Source: Laccaria trichodermophora
Lineage: Eukaryota; Basidiomycota; Agaricomycetes; Agaricales; Hydnangiaceae
Direction: 5' to 3'
NCBI GenBank assembly: GCA_018417955.1
Contig: JACTVC010000002.1
Span: 1,984,001-2,048,000, forward strand
Length of the DNA: 64,000 nucleotides
Shown here piece after piece: positions 44,789-57,500 of this stretch; the first letter of the stretch is position 1, and each line of letters begins with the position of its first letter. Position numbers and translations under genes: made by a program. The notes under the pieces are model-generated. The model saw only the letters and a list, made by a program, of their open reading frames with translations, searched no databases and was not told the DNA's origin.

Positions 44789-46772
44789 ATGGCGGAGAGT
44801 CGCCTCACAGTCTCTCATTTCCTAATCTCCGTTGCCCTTCTAGCCCTGACATGGGTTATTTGGGTAGCCTTCAAGCCACAAAAACGCGTGTCTTTGCGTT
44901 CTGTTGCTATCTTGGTTCTGGGAGACATAGGCCGCAGTCCTAGAATGATGTACCACGCCCAGAGCTTTGCGGAGAATGGCTTTACGACGAACCTAATTGG
45001 TTATGGAGGTACCTTCTCATTATCTGTTTCTATGGTTTGTAGGTCGATATTTTAGTTTCCAGGTTCAAATCCCATCCCGTCTCTGAAGCGTTTGCCAAAG
45101 ATGAATATTTGGTACCTTCCAGAACCGCCCAAGCTTCTGCGTTGCTTCCCCTTCGTTATCGCAGCACCTTTAAAGATCATTCACCAAATATTGTCTATCT
45201 TTTGGGTTCTTCTTTTCCGGATAGATGTCCCTCCTGAATTTATCCTTGTTCAGGTCCACTTTATTCTTCTTGTTTGTGCCATTCACTCTTGACGCCCCTT
45301 TTAAGAATCCCCCCAGCATTCCAACCTTAGCATTGGTGCAACTCGTAGGAAGGATCCGAGGAAGCAAAATCATAATAGATTGGCACAACCTCGGCTACAG
45401 CATTCTAGCTTTGAAACTGGGCACCAATCATATATTTGTTCGCTTGGCTATGTGGTTGGTCTCACCACTGTTTACACATTGTCGACGAACCCCACGAAAT
45501 ACAGGTTTGAACGAAAATTCGGTCACTCAGCATACGCACATTTGTTCGTTACATACGCCATGCGCGATTTTTTGGTGAAAGAGTGGGATTTACAGTGAGC
45601 AGTCTCTCGTTTTTCTCTTCCTAGCAGGCCATTTATACATGATTTAGAGGGCAGAAAATTGTTCTTCACGATCGCCCCCCGCAACATTTTCATCATTCTT
45701 CCGCGCAAGAGATACATGAGGTATACTGGCTTTCCTCTTTCTGGCTGTAACTCAACGCGATTACAGCTCTTTCGAAAACTACAACCGCTTCTGGAAAATG
45801 AGAAAGTGTTGGATGACTTCCTCCCACTTTCATCTGTACCATACTCAACCGCGTTCACACAAGCCATGTCAAAACCAGCTACGGACACTTTACAGGAGCC
45901 CTTTTCAGAACCCAGTATTGACGCCTATTCCAGCACACCGTCACCCTCTTTACGGCCTGACCGACCTGCCCTTCTCGTGTCTAGCACTTCTTGGACCCCG
46001 GATGAGGATTTCGAAATACTCATACACTCACTTGGGATATACGAGACACGAGCCGAGGAACTTGCATCTCAAAAGATTGCTGCATCTTTACCAAAAATAT
46101 TGGTGGTTGTGACGGGCAAGGGACCTCTCCAGGCCAAATACATGGCGGACGTGAATCGTCTGCAAAGGGATTGGAAGTGGGTTCGTTTTATAAGCTTGTG
46201 GTTGGAGGCGGAGGACTACCCCATCTTCCTTGGTTTGTTTTTCTTCAAGCCATTGTTTGAAGTCTTTGTTCAACGTAGATCTCCAGGTTCCGCTGATTTA
46301 GGAGTATGTCTACACTCCAGTTCATCTTCTCTTGATCTTCCGATGAAAATAGTTGACATGTTTGGGTGTGGTCTCCCCGTTTGTGCCCTGGACTTCGCTT
46401 GGTATGCCAATTCTGACCCCTCAATGAATTCTAACCCAAACAATTTCAAGCCTTCACGAACTTGTCAATGATGGTGGAAATGGCAGAGTCTTCAGAACCG
46501 CCCCTCAATTAGCAACGCAACTCGAGGTACATCTCATCTTCTTTTGCGTCATCTTGAACTCTCATGATTCCGTTGTCAAGAATCTTCTAGCTGGCTTCCC
46601 AGACTCGCCGTCCCTCAGGGAGTTGGCCTCTTCACTTGAACGTGCCCCAGCAACACCTAATCCCCATGTTTCGACAAACCAGGGGTCCCAGGAATCTCAG
46701 ATGTGGTGCCCCTGGGAAGAAAACTGGGGTCGTGTCATGAGACCTCTGATTCTCCATGATGTTAATTTCTAA
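44789..46772 (+). CDS. ALG1: ALG1 chitobiosyldiphosphodolichol beta-mannosyltransferase
   Basis: ALG1 adds the first mannose to the dolichol-linked oligosaccharide on the cytosolic ER face (family GT33). The ATG at 44789 begins [20 protein letters not shown], a membrane anchor. [20 protein letters not shown] is the family signature, followed after introns by [31 protein letters not shown] and [19 protein letters not shown]. The C-domain has [40 protein letters not shown] and [34 protein letters not shown]. The last exon ends [20 protein letters not shown] at 46772. At least six introns are present, some borders approximate. It is convergent with SDO1 (40 bp apart). Confidence 0.92.
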
Positions 46773-46812
46773 AATAACGCTACAAATCCGGACACATCTG
46801 CGACTATCAGAG

Positions 46813-47878
46813 TTACCCACTTGCTGTGGCTGCAAACGACAGCGTCTCCATTCGACCTCTGCCCTTGCATTCCTTTTGCAGCAGCTCGTTAATGAGACGG
46901 AATTGACTCGGGTCAATAAGCATTGTCTAGCAATGTATGCGATAAATAAAATTTTCGCCATTGAAAATATTGGGAATGACATACCACTTCCCAATCTGCC
47001 TGCGTTGTGTTGTCGATTTCAACCTTTTCTGCACAGGCCGTTACTTGCTCTCGAAGACGGTCCCCGTCTTCGGTAGGCATCGAGACTTTGATTCTCATGC
47101 GTGCCCTTTGTATTGGCAGGTTGGAATCCGTCTGCAGTTGCTTGATACATTCGGAAACCTTGGTAAAGTCTGGTGAACAGTGGCCCCCAGCGGACGCCGA
47201 GTTGATTACCCACCTGACTCTTTGCAGTCTTGTTCTGTTTCACACTAAATCCAGCTTCGGCCATCGCTTTCTCGATCATCCCGACAGGATAAGGGCGCTG
47301 TGTCGACGGATCCACACATTTTTCACCCACCAGAGTCGCGATTTCTTTGCGGAGCGATGTGAGGTCGTGGTCACGTTCTTTTTCCCCGACTTGGACTTCT
47401 CCCTTCTTGAGAATCTGAAGACACAACGGTTCGACGGCTGAGTGCCTTGAAGGGAGAAAGAAAGATCCTCACCTCCTTCACAATATCGCCAAGTTCCAAT
47501 TTGCCGAAAGCCTTCTGAAGATCTCCACTCTTGGCAACTTCACCTTTGGAGACGTTTACAAAAACGTTGCTAATTTGGAGGACATCATCTAAATTTGTCT
47601 CGCTGTGATGATTGAACGACGGAGAGCAGTGAGGTCTGGAGCGACTTACACGCCTGTCCTCCATTCTTGTACTTTATTTTTGTAACAGGCAATCTTGGGT
47701 TAAGAATGAGACGATAATCTGAATAGCATCCCTGTAACTCATACCTCGAATCGCTTCCCTCCCTTCTTTAGACGTACGATGGAAACATTGGTTAGCCTGG
47801 GTCAGTCAGAAACCATAGTTTCAGGAAAGAGAGAGTATAGCACTTTATTTGGTTGGACGGCTGCTGGATTTGAGGCAT
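46813..47878 (-). CDS. SDO1: ribosome maturation protein Sdo1/SBDS
   Basis: Sdo1 works with the GTPase Efl1 to release eIF6/Tif6 from late 60S subunits. The start at 47878 gives MPQIQQPSNQI, then after an intron LTNVSIVRLKKGGKRFEVAC and CYKNKVQEWRTG. Then come ETNLDDVLQISNVFVNVSKG, EVAKSGDLQKAFGKLELGDI, REIATLVGEKCVDPSTQRPY, IEKAMAEAGFSVKQNKTAKS QV and RARMRIKVSMPTEDGDRLRE. The C-terminal exon LDPSQFRLINELLQKECKGR ends at 46813. Introns of about 50 bp separate most of these blocks. The domain order (FYSH, helical, ferredoxin-like) is standard. Confidence 0.93.
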
Positions 47879-48029
47879 GGTGGCGGTATAGGATTGAGTT
47901 ATAAATGAGCAAATGAGTATGATTTGGTATGAGATAAGGTAGATGGACACGTGCCGGATATTGAAGTTACTATGTAGTAATTTACACTTTTTGAACTAGT
48001 ACTTGATACATATCTCATTCACTTTCACA

Positions 48030-49802
48030 ATGAAGGGCATAGGAAAGGCTCTAGCGCGGTATCTCTCCTCAGCTAATCGCTCTAGCGTCGTCTCTCACCT
48101 TTCTCCAGGACGCCATTTGCGGTGACCAGCAAGATTGGAATGGCTAAGAGTGAGACCCCTTTGCCGATTTAAGTTATCAAGCAAACACCATTTCCTTTGA
48201 CAGAGTCCTCCGATCCCGAATTCGCCGACTACGAACGCCATTTCGCTTCGCTTGAGAAGGGCGCGGAGAAGCTTATTAAAGATACCAAAGCGTTTTCCGC
48301 GGCTGTCGCAGGTGCGTTGCCATACATCAACCAGCAATGTGCTCAAATTGCCTTCCCTATAGCCCTCTTCACGTCAGGTGCTGGATTCGGAACTCATTTC
48401 GCGGTCATATTTCAGCCCCTTGCCAGCGAACTCGACGTCATCGGAAAGCACCCAGACGCTGCCCAGACAATCCGCAGCGTCAACAAATATGAAACTGCCA
48501 TGGAAGAAATGCGCTCTTTGATAGGACCCGAGCTCGAACTCATAGAAACGCGAATCACCGGACCTGCGAAAGAGCTGCAGTCAATAATGAAGCTCATACG
48601 AAAAAGCATTACCAAGCGAGAGCATAAGGTGCGTGGAACCTCCTGCATTATCATAAGCAGGTTTGAATCCCTACTTTAGTTGACCGATTTCGATCGGTAT
48701 AATAATTCACTTACGAAATTACGGGACAAAAAAGAGAAATCTTTGAACGACGAGAAGAACCTGTTCAAGGTATGGACAGTCGACTCTTACGCCATTTTCT
48801 GGCGCCTCACCTTTCAAAGTTGGAACAAGACTTCGAAATCGCAACAAACGAGTACGAGTACATCAACAGTGCTCTGAAACAAGATCTCCCTCGATTCATG
48901 ACTCTTGCCACACATTTCATTGACCCACTGTTCAACTCGTTGTTCTACATGCAGTGCGTTGTATTTTCATGAGATAACGCAAAGAAGACTGACGACGTGG
49001 TTACAGACTAAACATATATTACTTGATTTTGGAGAAGATGAGCAGCTTTGCTGATCAAGCCAAATATGATGTATCCAACAGACCCGGCGCCCAAATCGCT
49101 CAGGAATACGAAGAAAAGCGGACAGATGCTTGGAGTGTTATTGAAAATCTAAACATCATTAAACGCATCATCTCTGTTTGTCAGTTGTGGATTTTATGCC
49201 ATCGAACTTGTCCTCATTCTTTCTTGAATTCCAGCGAGACTTGTACAGGCCTCCCGTAGTCAGAATGGTGTCGGTCGATCCCCGTCAGTGGCGACATCGT
49301 CTTCCGCTGGGTCTGCGACAACGGCTCCTTCCCGCGCAGTATCAGGCGCAGCAGGATATAAGAAAGCACCGCCACCTCCTCCGTCAAGTTCATTTGCTGC
49401 TCCTCCGCCTCCATATTCAGCCTCGTCAAGCGGGGGAAGCGCTTCCTCTGGCGTGACTGGGAAACGGGGACCTCCACCACCGCCACCTCTCAAACCAAAG
49501 CCGAAACCGGCCCCCAAAGTGAAGTACGTGGTAGCTCTGTATGATTTTGTTGCCCAGGTATTCCCATTTTTTTTTTTTTCGGTTCAACGAGATCCTGACT
49601 TTAACTGAGGCGGACGGAGATTTGTCATTCAACGCTGGAGATCGGATAGAACTTGTGGAGAAGACGCAGAGTAGTGAGGATTGGTGGACAGGCCGATTAA
49701 ATGGACAGCAAGGCGTTTTTCCTGGTATGTAAAGATATAACCCCGAATTGTATGTTTCCGCTGATCATTTATCTACAAGGAAATTATGTTCAAGAGACTT
49801 GA
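48030..49802 (+). CDS. BAR-SH3 domain protein (amphiphysin/Rvs167/Hob1-like)
   Basis: These proteins bend membranes during endocytosis and link to actin. MKGIGKALA is spliced to RTPFAVTSKIGMA and then to SSDPEFADYERHFASLEKGA, the N-BAR start. EKLIKDTKAFSAAVA, a GPAKELQSIMKLIRKSITKR helix, LTDFDRYNNSLTKLRDKKEK, KLEQDFEIATNEYEYINSAL and YYLILEKMSSFADQAKYDVS complete the BAR domain across introns. A Pro-rich linker (APPPPPSSSF; RGPPPPPPLK) precedes the SH3: VKYVVALYDFVAQ, then NEILTLTEADGDLSFNAGDR, SSEDWWTGRLNGQQGVFPG and NYVQET, with ALYDF and WW. The stop is at 49802 after a last short intron. A BAR insert around ALFTSGAGFGTHFAVIFQPL is longer than I expect and may be a retained intron boundary issue. 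Confidence 0.9.
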
Positions 49803-49996
49803 GAGATAATCATATGATAGTCACCCATCAAACATATTTTGTTGATATGATTGAGTAGAATTGGCAAGCAGGTATAAATACGGAACAATAAATGAGGAGT
49901 AAAGGGATTGGCGTGATTGGCTGGCTATTTACTTGAGATACATAGCAAGCAACATTTTATTCAGCTTCTCGTCGTTTACGTCGTCTCCCCGCTCAC

Positions 49997-50704
49997 CATG
50001 TCCTCCTCAATTTTACGCCTTTCACGTCTACACCGCGCAGCCTCTTGCTGTTTCTATCTTCCATGCTCAAATCATCCCAGACGAGCTATGATGTCTGCAC
50101 TCCGGACCAACAATACCCATCCGCTTTCTTCCCTCTCTGATTCGCCACCAGTTGTAATACCAGACCCTACATCAATACCAAGTGACGCCGCTGCTCCACA
50201 AACAGCAGCAAGACCACCTCCTGTTCCCAAGGCCGAGAAACCCCGGCCCAAAATCAGGGCGACGAAGGCCGCTCTGACGATGGTGCGTTCATTCTCACAT
50301 GTTGCCCTCATCTACTCATCCATTCTTGTTCTAGACACCACTCGCTGTTTCTCGAATACGTGCATTGCTGAGTGGACCAACACCCCAGCTCATTCGCATA
50401 GGTGTGCGGAACAAGGGCTGTGCTGGGCTCTCATACCATCTTGAGTATGTGGAACACCCCGGAAAGTTTGATGAAGTAGTCGAACAAGACGGGGTCCGCG
50501 TCTTGATAGACAGCAAAGCTCTGTTTTCCATCATCGGTAGTCAGATGGATTGGCAGGAGGACAATCTGAGGTGTGTTCTCTTGCGGCTGATGTCTTGTTT
50601 CTTCTCATTCATTCCTCCTTATCAATAGTTCGAAGTTTGTCTTCAAGAATCCGAATATCAAGGATGCGTGTGGGTGTGGAGAGTCCTTCAACGTGACCAC
50701 ATAA
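49997..50704 (+). CDS. ISA1: mitochondrial A-type Fe-S assembly protein Isa1
   Basis: Isa1 acts with Isa2 and Iba57 to build [4Fe-4S] clusters. MSSSILRLSRLHRAASCCFY is a likely mitochondrial presequence, followed by a Pro-rich linker to KPRPKIRATKAALTM. After an intron the core reads TPLAVSRIRALLSGPTPQLI, RIGVRNKGCAGLSYHLEYVE, VLIDSKALFSIIGSQMDWQE and, after a second intron, SSKFVFKNPNIKDACGCGES F. The three conserved Cys (GCAG and CGCG) are present. It ends NVTT at 50704, and is convergent with the phosphatase gene. Confidence 0.95.
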
Positions 50705-50936
50705 CGTGGCCCACCGTTGTGTGATGATGATCAGTTACCTTTACTCTTATATGTTTATCATACTGTATCCATAACTGCAGCCATTTAATTAACTACATAG
50801 ACCTCCACTCTCACTGTATCACCCCGAAAGAGTCTTGTATTATTTATTTTGGTGACTAACTTATACACAACATTTACAACGCAGATGACAGGTGGAGAAA
50901 ATATAGATCGTCGGAGTACAGCCCACACAGTGGGTG

Positions 50937-53900
50937 CTAAGGCGGGAATGTCTTTGCAGACATCGTTCCATGGTGAACAACATGGCTGATACTTCGGATT
51001 GGCATTGAAGGATATCGCAAATTGTCAGAGGCATCCCTGCTTCGGTGTTTCCGTTTGATGCTGGGGCGCTTTGGCTCCAGTACCTCGCCTGTCTTCCCTT
51101 CCTTCAATAACTCGGTCGGACTGGCGCCTCGTTTTCCTATCGACACAGAAGATGCCATGAAGGCATCTTCGCTTCCATGCACAGATTCGGACGTCAAAGC
51201 ACTCGCTTCTTGGATCTTGGGTGGTGACAAGTCTGCTTTGGCAGACAACATTCTCTCTTTCTCTTGATCAAGCACCATCAATGCACCCTCGATGACAGCA
51301 GCATGCACAAAGACATATTGCCGCAGACTCTGACACAAACTCATTCGCTGCTCTCGCATGTCTTGCACCACCTCCCAAATAGGATCATCGAACGTTGTCA
51401 ACTCCAGAGGGGAATAGTCTTCATGCAAAGGCCGTGGCTCCTTGTAGTCGAATGACTTGTGTTCGAGATCGTTTGTGCTTGGCGAAGTGACGGGTGCAAT
51501 ACATGCCGAATCCATAGGGCGAGAGTGATAGTTTTGAAGCTGACGACCGTCGTGTTGTCTGCTCTCTTCATCAGCCGAAGGCGACTGTGACCTTGATGGT
51601 AGTTCCGCATCACTTGCAGAATGATGATCAACGGGAACAGGAAGTGTGTCACTCAGTTTGCCCAACAAATTAGGCATCGATTGTCCTCCCGTTGCCGGTT
51701 TGAAAACCCTCGAGGTGGAAGCTAATGATGTTATATTCAACGAGACATTTCTTGGGTGATCTTCACACCGTTTACTGGAGGTTGGAAGATAATCTGGCGG
51801 GGTTGTTGGGATATTTTGTATACCAGCGGGAGGGAACAACGATTTTGAGGGTGACGAGGTCCCAGACACGGAGGTGTCAAGGGATGAGGATGAATGATGA
51901 TAGCTGCCATGCGCATGCTGCAATCCCTCTGATCCATCTGAACTTGATGATCCCGTAGCAACAAGTCTACCATATTGGGCTAGGTTCTCCACCCATTTCC
52001 TTGTGCATGTGTCGGTCGCGGGGACAGAGTTCTGATATTGCAATTCTCGAGGATGCAGGATGGCGGATGCCACCGAAACATGGACAGATAAGCCAGAAGA
52101 AATCGCCAAGCTATCTTTTTCTTCTTTGGCGGAACCGTCCAATTGAGTGGACGATAGAGGGTGCCCGGATGTCACAGCAATTGGAATGGTGGCCATGGAG
52201 GAATGACTGGTTCCATTTTCTTCCACTCTGGCCGAATCAGAAATCGAAAGGTCGACGTCCATGGCCTCGCCACTGCGATGAGCTCTAAACTTCGTCCTAA
52301 TTTCCCTCCTGATAGCATCCAACACCGCATCCACTGCGATAAAGCCACCTGTCCGTCCCACCCCTGCACTACAATGCAAAAGAACGGGACTGTTCTTTCC
52401 AAGTGCATGCTTGGCAATCCCAACCGTCTCGTCAAGTTCAATCGTCGACATATCGACAGTCTTTGATTGGACAGACGGTTCATCTTGGATATTGGTCTCT
52501 TCAACAGCTTCTTGTACCTGCTTGATTAAGCCCAACACGCCTCTCGGATCGTCAGGGACATTCATATCCGGCCACTCCAAATACTGCAGATGCACAACCG
52601 TTCTGGGTTTGGCCGCTGGATGTCCTGTATGAACCAATTCAAAAACACGTTTTATTGTTTCTGACTTATAACGATGTTCTCCTTGTATTCTTGACGAGTC
52701 TGGAGTGAATATGGAAGACGTTGACGGATTTGCAAAAAAACCTGGTTGATCGTCTTCAGGCATGAGACCACTCGTTGAGATCAAACGAAGTCGGAGGGGC
52801 CCAAAAGCGTTTTCTGTCCAGTAAGACCCACATTTGACCATAGCACCTTCCACTTCGCGTGTAAGCATAACAATAACATGCACATTTTGTTCCCAACAGA
52901 GGCTATATATGGCGATAAGTGTGATTGTTTGCAGAAGTAGAATTGAGAAAAATTCACGTCCAAAAATCAACAAAGGTGGCTGGAAGAGGACCTTGTGTTG
53001 CAATGTATCGTCTATTGGTGCCCAAAGGCTGAACGTATGAAGCGTTGACGTAGTCGTCATCTGAAGGTCTCCGCTGATGGAGCCGTACGCGAGCATGTTC
53101 AAACGGCCAGATATGTCGGTAACTTGTGGGCAGAATGAGTAGGTTCCGAGTAAAAGAAATAAGGAAGGCATACCGATTTTTAGCCCCCTTTTCCACCCCG
53201 GCTGTTATACTGAATGGAAACGGCAGCTTTGCCCCTGGAACCGAAACTTCTCCGCTTTCTTTCGAATGATGCTCCATGATTCCCATCAAGCGTCTTTGTT
53301 CAGCCAATTCTATTCTGTAAAATTGCATGGCCAAGGCTTCAGCACCCTCTTCAACATTGGCTGAATCAGGGGAATCGTCGTCCGAGTCAGATGACAACTG
53401 ATCGGACTGGGGACTCAGAATGTTGACTGCCTTGCCAGCGCGATGCGCGATGTTTTGGAGCCAAGGAAAAGGAAGTTCATGTATGCGGCGACGGACGCGG
53501 CGGGGAAGGCGGAGGGGTATGCATTCTGTGATACCGTGGGAAAGCTCAAGATTTTGGCGAATGGTATCAAAGAAAGGATTGCATGTGGGGCGCGAGAAAG
53601 CGTGTGAAGAGATCGATGGAGGTGGACAGATATGTTGGGATGTGTGTGGGCGACTCGTGTTCTTTTGACCGAGGTGAGGGGAATTGCGTATGATGGTCGA
53701 CGACAGGGAAAAAGCTGACATGGGGAGGTTACGAGTACGAAGGAGGGAGGTTTGGTGTGGCTGATTTGTGTCCTCGCCATCTTCCTCGCTTTCTGCCTCC
53801 GGAGTGGGAGGACGAGTGTTGACAAGGTCCCTTCTCTCCCTCCATACGCCTTGGAATCCGCCTTGCAACCAGGCAAGTTCCCCTCGGAATCCATCGTTCT

Positions 53901-54423
53901 TAAACTTCCGTAACAAACCTTGAATATTCGACGAGTCTGGAATGGCAGCCGAATCAGCGTCGTAGACAAGGATGCGTGAAGCAGAGTGCCAGGCAGAGAA
54001 ACGGTTACGGGTGCTGGACGATGGCAGCATGGCAGCAAGACGCTCAAGGGAGAAGAGCGGACGTTTCAGGAGGGTAGACGGAACTGAAAGACAGAGGGCT
54101 CCAGGTAAGCGAGCGGAGGAGTAGGCGGCGTGAGGGCGAATGTCGATGATGAGGGTAGAGGGATCGTCGAGCCATTCATGGAGAGAACGAGCAGCGAGGG
54201 GAGCGAAAGAGGAGGAGGACGATGAGGACGTTGGCTGAGGAGAACATTTTGAAGGGAAGGAGATGTTTTCCATGGGCGAATTCGGAGAGTGGTTGGTTGG
54301 GCTGAGGTGGGCGGTGAAGATTGGAGGCGAACCGAAGCGTGAGGCAATGGCTTGGGCAAAGGGATCGACGGGGTGGTCTCGCAAAGAGACCTTGTCACCG
54401 TCGACGGCGGTGAAGAAGTCCAT
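50937..54423 (-). CDS. tyrosine-protein phosphatase with N-terminal rhodanese-like domain (Pyp1/Ptp2-like)
   Basis: Yeast relatives (Pyp1/2, Ptp2/3) dephosphorylate MAP kinases. MDFFTAVDGDKVSLRDHPVD starts the protein. Residues ~75-200 are rhodanese/CH2-like (LIIDIRPHAAYSSARLPGAL, RILVYDADS, WLQGGFQGVW) with no active-site Cys. A Ser-rich linker follows. The PTP domain starts at QFYRIELAEQRRLMGIMEHH and reads, after an intron, YKNIWPFEHARV-like sequence, DDDYVNASYVQPLGTNRRYI ATQGPLPATF and VIVMLTREVEGAMVKCG. LEWPDMNVPDDP is the WPD loop. VLLHCSAGVGRTGGFIAVDA is the HCX5R loop. A ~300-residue Ser-rich segment interrupts the fold after RREIRTKF, then EVVQDMREQRMSLCQSLRQY closes it. Confidence 0.9.
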
Positions 54424-54525
54424 ATATGCGCGGTAGTTAAAACGTCGTCAAGCTCGTTGTGGAAGCAGTACTTAGCGCAGGCTTAGTGTTGATTACAACT
54501 CTAGCTTAAATGACGTCACTCCCAC

Positions 54526-57500
54526 TCACTCATCACCAAACAATGATCCCTCCTCGTCCGACACAATTTCCACATATTTCTTAGCCACTCCTCGCGCGGC
54601 ACGCATCCCAGATGCAGCTCGTGCAGGAGGCTTCGGTAGATCATCATAGTCCATTATCTCAGAATCAGAATCAGACTCCACTACCCTCTTCAGCGATTTC
54701 TTGGGTGGAGACGCAGGCTTCATGCTTTTCGATATCTTTCGTTGCGTAGCAGCAGCCTTGTTGTTCGATGGTCCCGCCTTTCCGCTCTCTATTGTAGTAG
54801 TCTTCTTCTTTTTCACCGGCTTGGTCGCTGCTTCGTCTGACTCTCCGTCCGATATCGCATGGCTGCATCAAACATTGTCAATCCAAAACTGTAATTGATT
54901 GATACCTTGTCAGTTGTGTCGCACCTTTTCCGCTTTATCGCTGTTTTTCCCTTTGTCTTTGCGGGCTCGTCAGAACCGCTGTTGGTCGAAAGCTTTGCAG
55001 GCCCCTTCTTCTTCACCGTTGGCTTTTCAATTACCTCAACCGCGTCCGAGTCCGACTCGTCTTTCACTGTTTTCTTCGGGACTGCCTTTTTCGTTGAAGA
55101 GCGTAGGTTGTCATCCTCCTCCTCGTCGTCATCATTCATCAATGGCTTTTTCGGTCCTGCGATTCTACGCTTTGGTGCAGGAGGCTCACTGTCTTCGTCA
55201 TCCTTGTTGACAACTAGCTTCTTCGCAGCTGTCGCTGGTTTTTTCTTCGCAATCGGTATTTTCTTCTCGTCGTCATCCTCGTTCCTTTGCTTTGAATTGG
55301 CTGCTTTTGACTCGGGCGCCTTCCGTTTCAGAGCAGCAGCTTTGATAGGTTTGAAGTCATCGTCATCATCGGATCCACCTTTTCCGATAGATTTGCGTGT
55401 TTTAAGGGTGGTTTGCTTGCGTTTGACTTTTTTCCCATTGGCGTCGGTGTTTTTCTTCTCTTCAAACAGCAAGCAATCTTTCTAAATAGAATGTTGACCA
55501 TCGTCAGCTCCCGTTGAGGACCGCATCGTTAGGTACCTACTTCCCACTCTTCCACGAATCTGTCTAGATCCGAGTTCCACAGGTCCTTGGGGGTCTTCTC
55601 CAAGAGTGCTAGAAGCTCTACTTCTTTTTCCTGAGCTTGCAGGAGAAGCCGCTCAATCTAAATCATCTTTAGCGACAGCTTATGCTCGAATATATTTTCA
55701 CCAACCTTCTCTTTAGTAAGACTCCAAATAGCCATACCGAGAAGATAATCATAGTCGGCGAGATCGCCGACATCACTATCTTCATCCTCTTCAGCTTCCT
55801 CGTCTTCTCCACTCGCCTTCGCACTTGTCACCTTGGGGAACGGTCTGAACTTGTGCCGACGCAGGTCCGCTACAATGTCAACTTTCTTGCGATTTGACAC
55901 TACCAAATCCTTGTTGATAATCATCTGTATGAAGCGGGCTTGGTTGGATAACTTTTCGAATGCGGTCTGAATTTCATTTGCTAGGAAATCCTTTCGTATC
56001 ATGCGTTAGGGTAACTGTTGCACGTAGATAAACATTTCCATACTTTGCGTTTTTGATAAAATGCTAGACGCATTGGGTAGAATTCTTCCAGTATCTCCTC
56101 TGCTGAATCATACTTCCTGATCTTCCCATCAAAATCGAAGCACATCATATTGCTTGTGTTAATCTTCGAAGTAAGTTTGAAGAACTCTAGGAGGCCTTGC
56201 TGTTCCGCCTTTTCAAGTTCTTTTGCTCCCATATTAATTATAAAATGCACGTTCAAGTTATCGTGGTGCTCTTTATAATCCTGGAACATTTGAGGTATTA
56301 GTTTCGCATGCTGGATACCGTCGCAGTACGCTACCTTTATTGACCCTTCCCTCTCCTTCTCTTTGTCACCCAGGATCATCTGTTCAAGCTCGGCCTTGTA
56401 GTTTTGAGTCCACTTATGGATTGGTAGCTCCGTGATTTCCACCGTCGTATCGTTGATTTTTCTTACGACACCGAAGACATCGTACTTGTGCTTCGCAGCG
56501 AGTTTAATCTCTCCCTTGAAACCACGCCACCAGGGCACCATGGGAACAACGTCCTCGCCACTCATCAACCTACGTATATTTCGGACGATATCCATGGGGT
56601 TGTAGCAGGGAATCGTTGTACTCCAACCTATGGAGAATGAATTTACCCATAATTAAGCTCTAGAATCTTGACGCTCACCAGTACCAATGCCTTCGGCCCC
56701 ATTAATGAGAACGAGAGGTAGGATCGGCATGTACCATTCTGGTTCTATGATTGCATTGTCGTCTTTTTGAGACTTGAGCAAAGGATCGTCCGCAGTGGGC
56801 ATGAGAACCCTCGCAAGAGGCATGGGCTCGGTGAAGATGTACCTCGGCGACGCGTGATCTTTACCACCTACGTCTCGAGTACCATACTGGCCTGAGGGCC
56901 TCAGCAGACTGATGTTATTGCTACCGACATAATCTTGGGCCAGATTGACGATCGTTTGTGCCAAGCTCACCTCGCCATGATGGTAAGCTGCGTGTTCACT
57001 AATATAGCCAACAAGTTGCGCAACCTGGAATAGAGGATTAGTCGTGCTTATCAAAAAGCCGTGCCCTTCACGACTTTACCTTGATTTCCTTTTTTAGTTT
57101 GCGTTTGAAGCAGCCCCATATCACTTTTCGTTGACCAGGTTTCAATCCATCGGCAACTGAGGGGATGGAGCGAACGTTATCCGCCATTGAGAAGAGAATC
57201 AATTCCTTGTTGATGAATTCTGAATAGGGAATCTCCTCTAAGCGGTGATCCAAGTACGTTCCAGGCTATTATGTCTTGGTCAGATGAAATGGTAGGCTAG
57301 TACGAGCGTACCTTAAATTGACGGAGCCATTCCTTTCGGTCGTCTGCTTTCTTCTTGCTAAATGCGAGGTCAATCAACTCACGGTCGCCATCTTGAGTAG
57401 GAGCAAATGGAATCATATGTTTCGACATATGACTGAAGTAGTTCCTCGCGTCAGCGTCGGTGCTTGTGCCAAGTCCCTTTTTGGCCAATATCAAAAGAAA

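Noticed and set aside
45060..45085. GGTTCAAATCCCATCC resembling a tRNA B box
   Set aside because: It falls in the coding exon of ALG1 and no cloverleaf could be formed around it.
54895..55485. Ser/Phe-rich plus-strand open frame
   Set aside because: It is the complement of the Lys/Asp-rich C-terminal region of TOP2.
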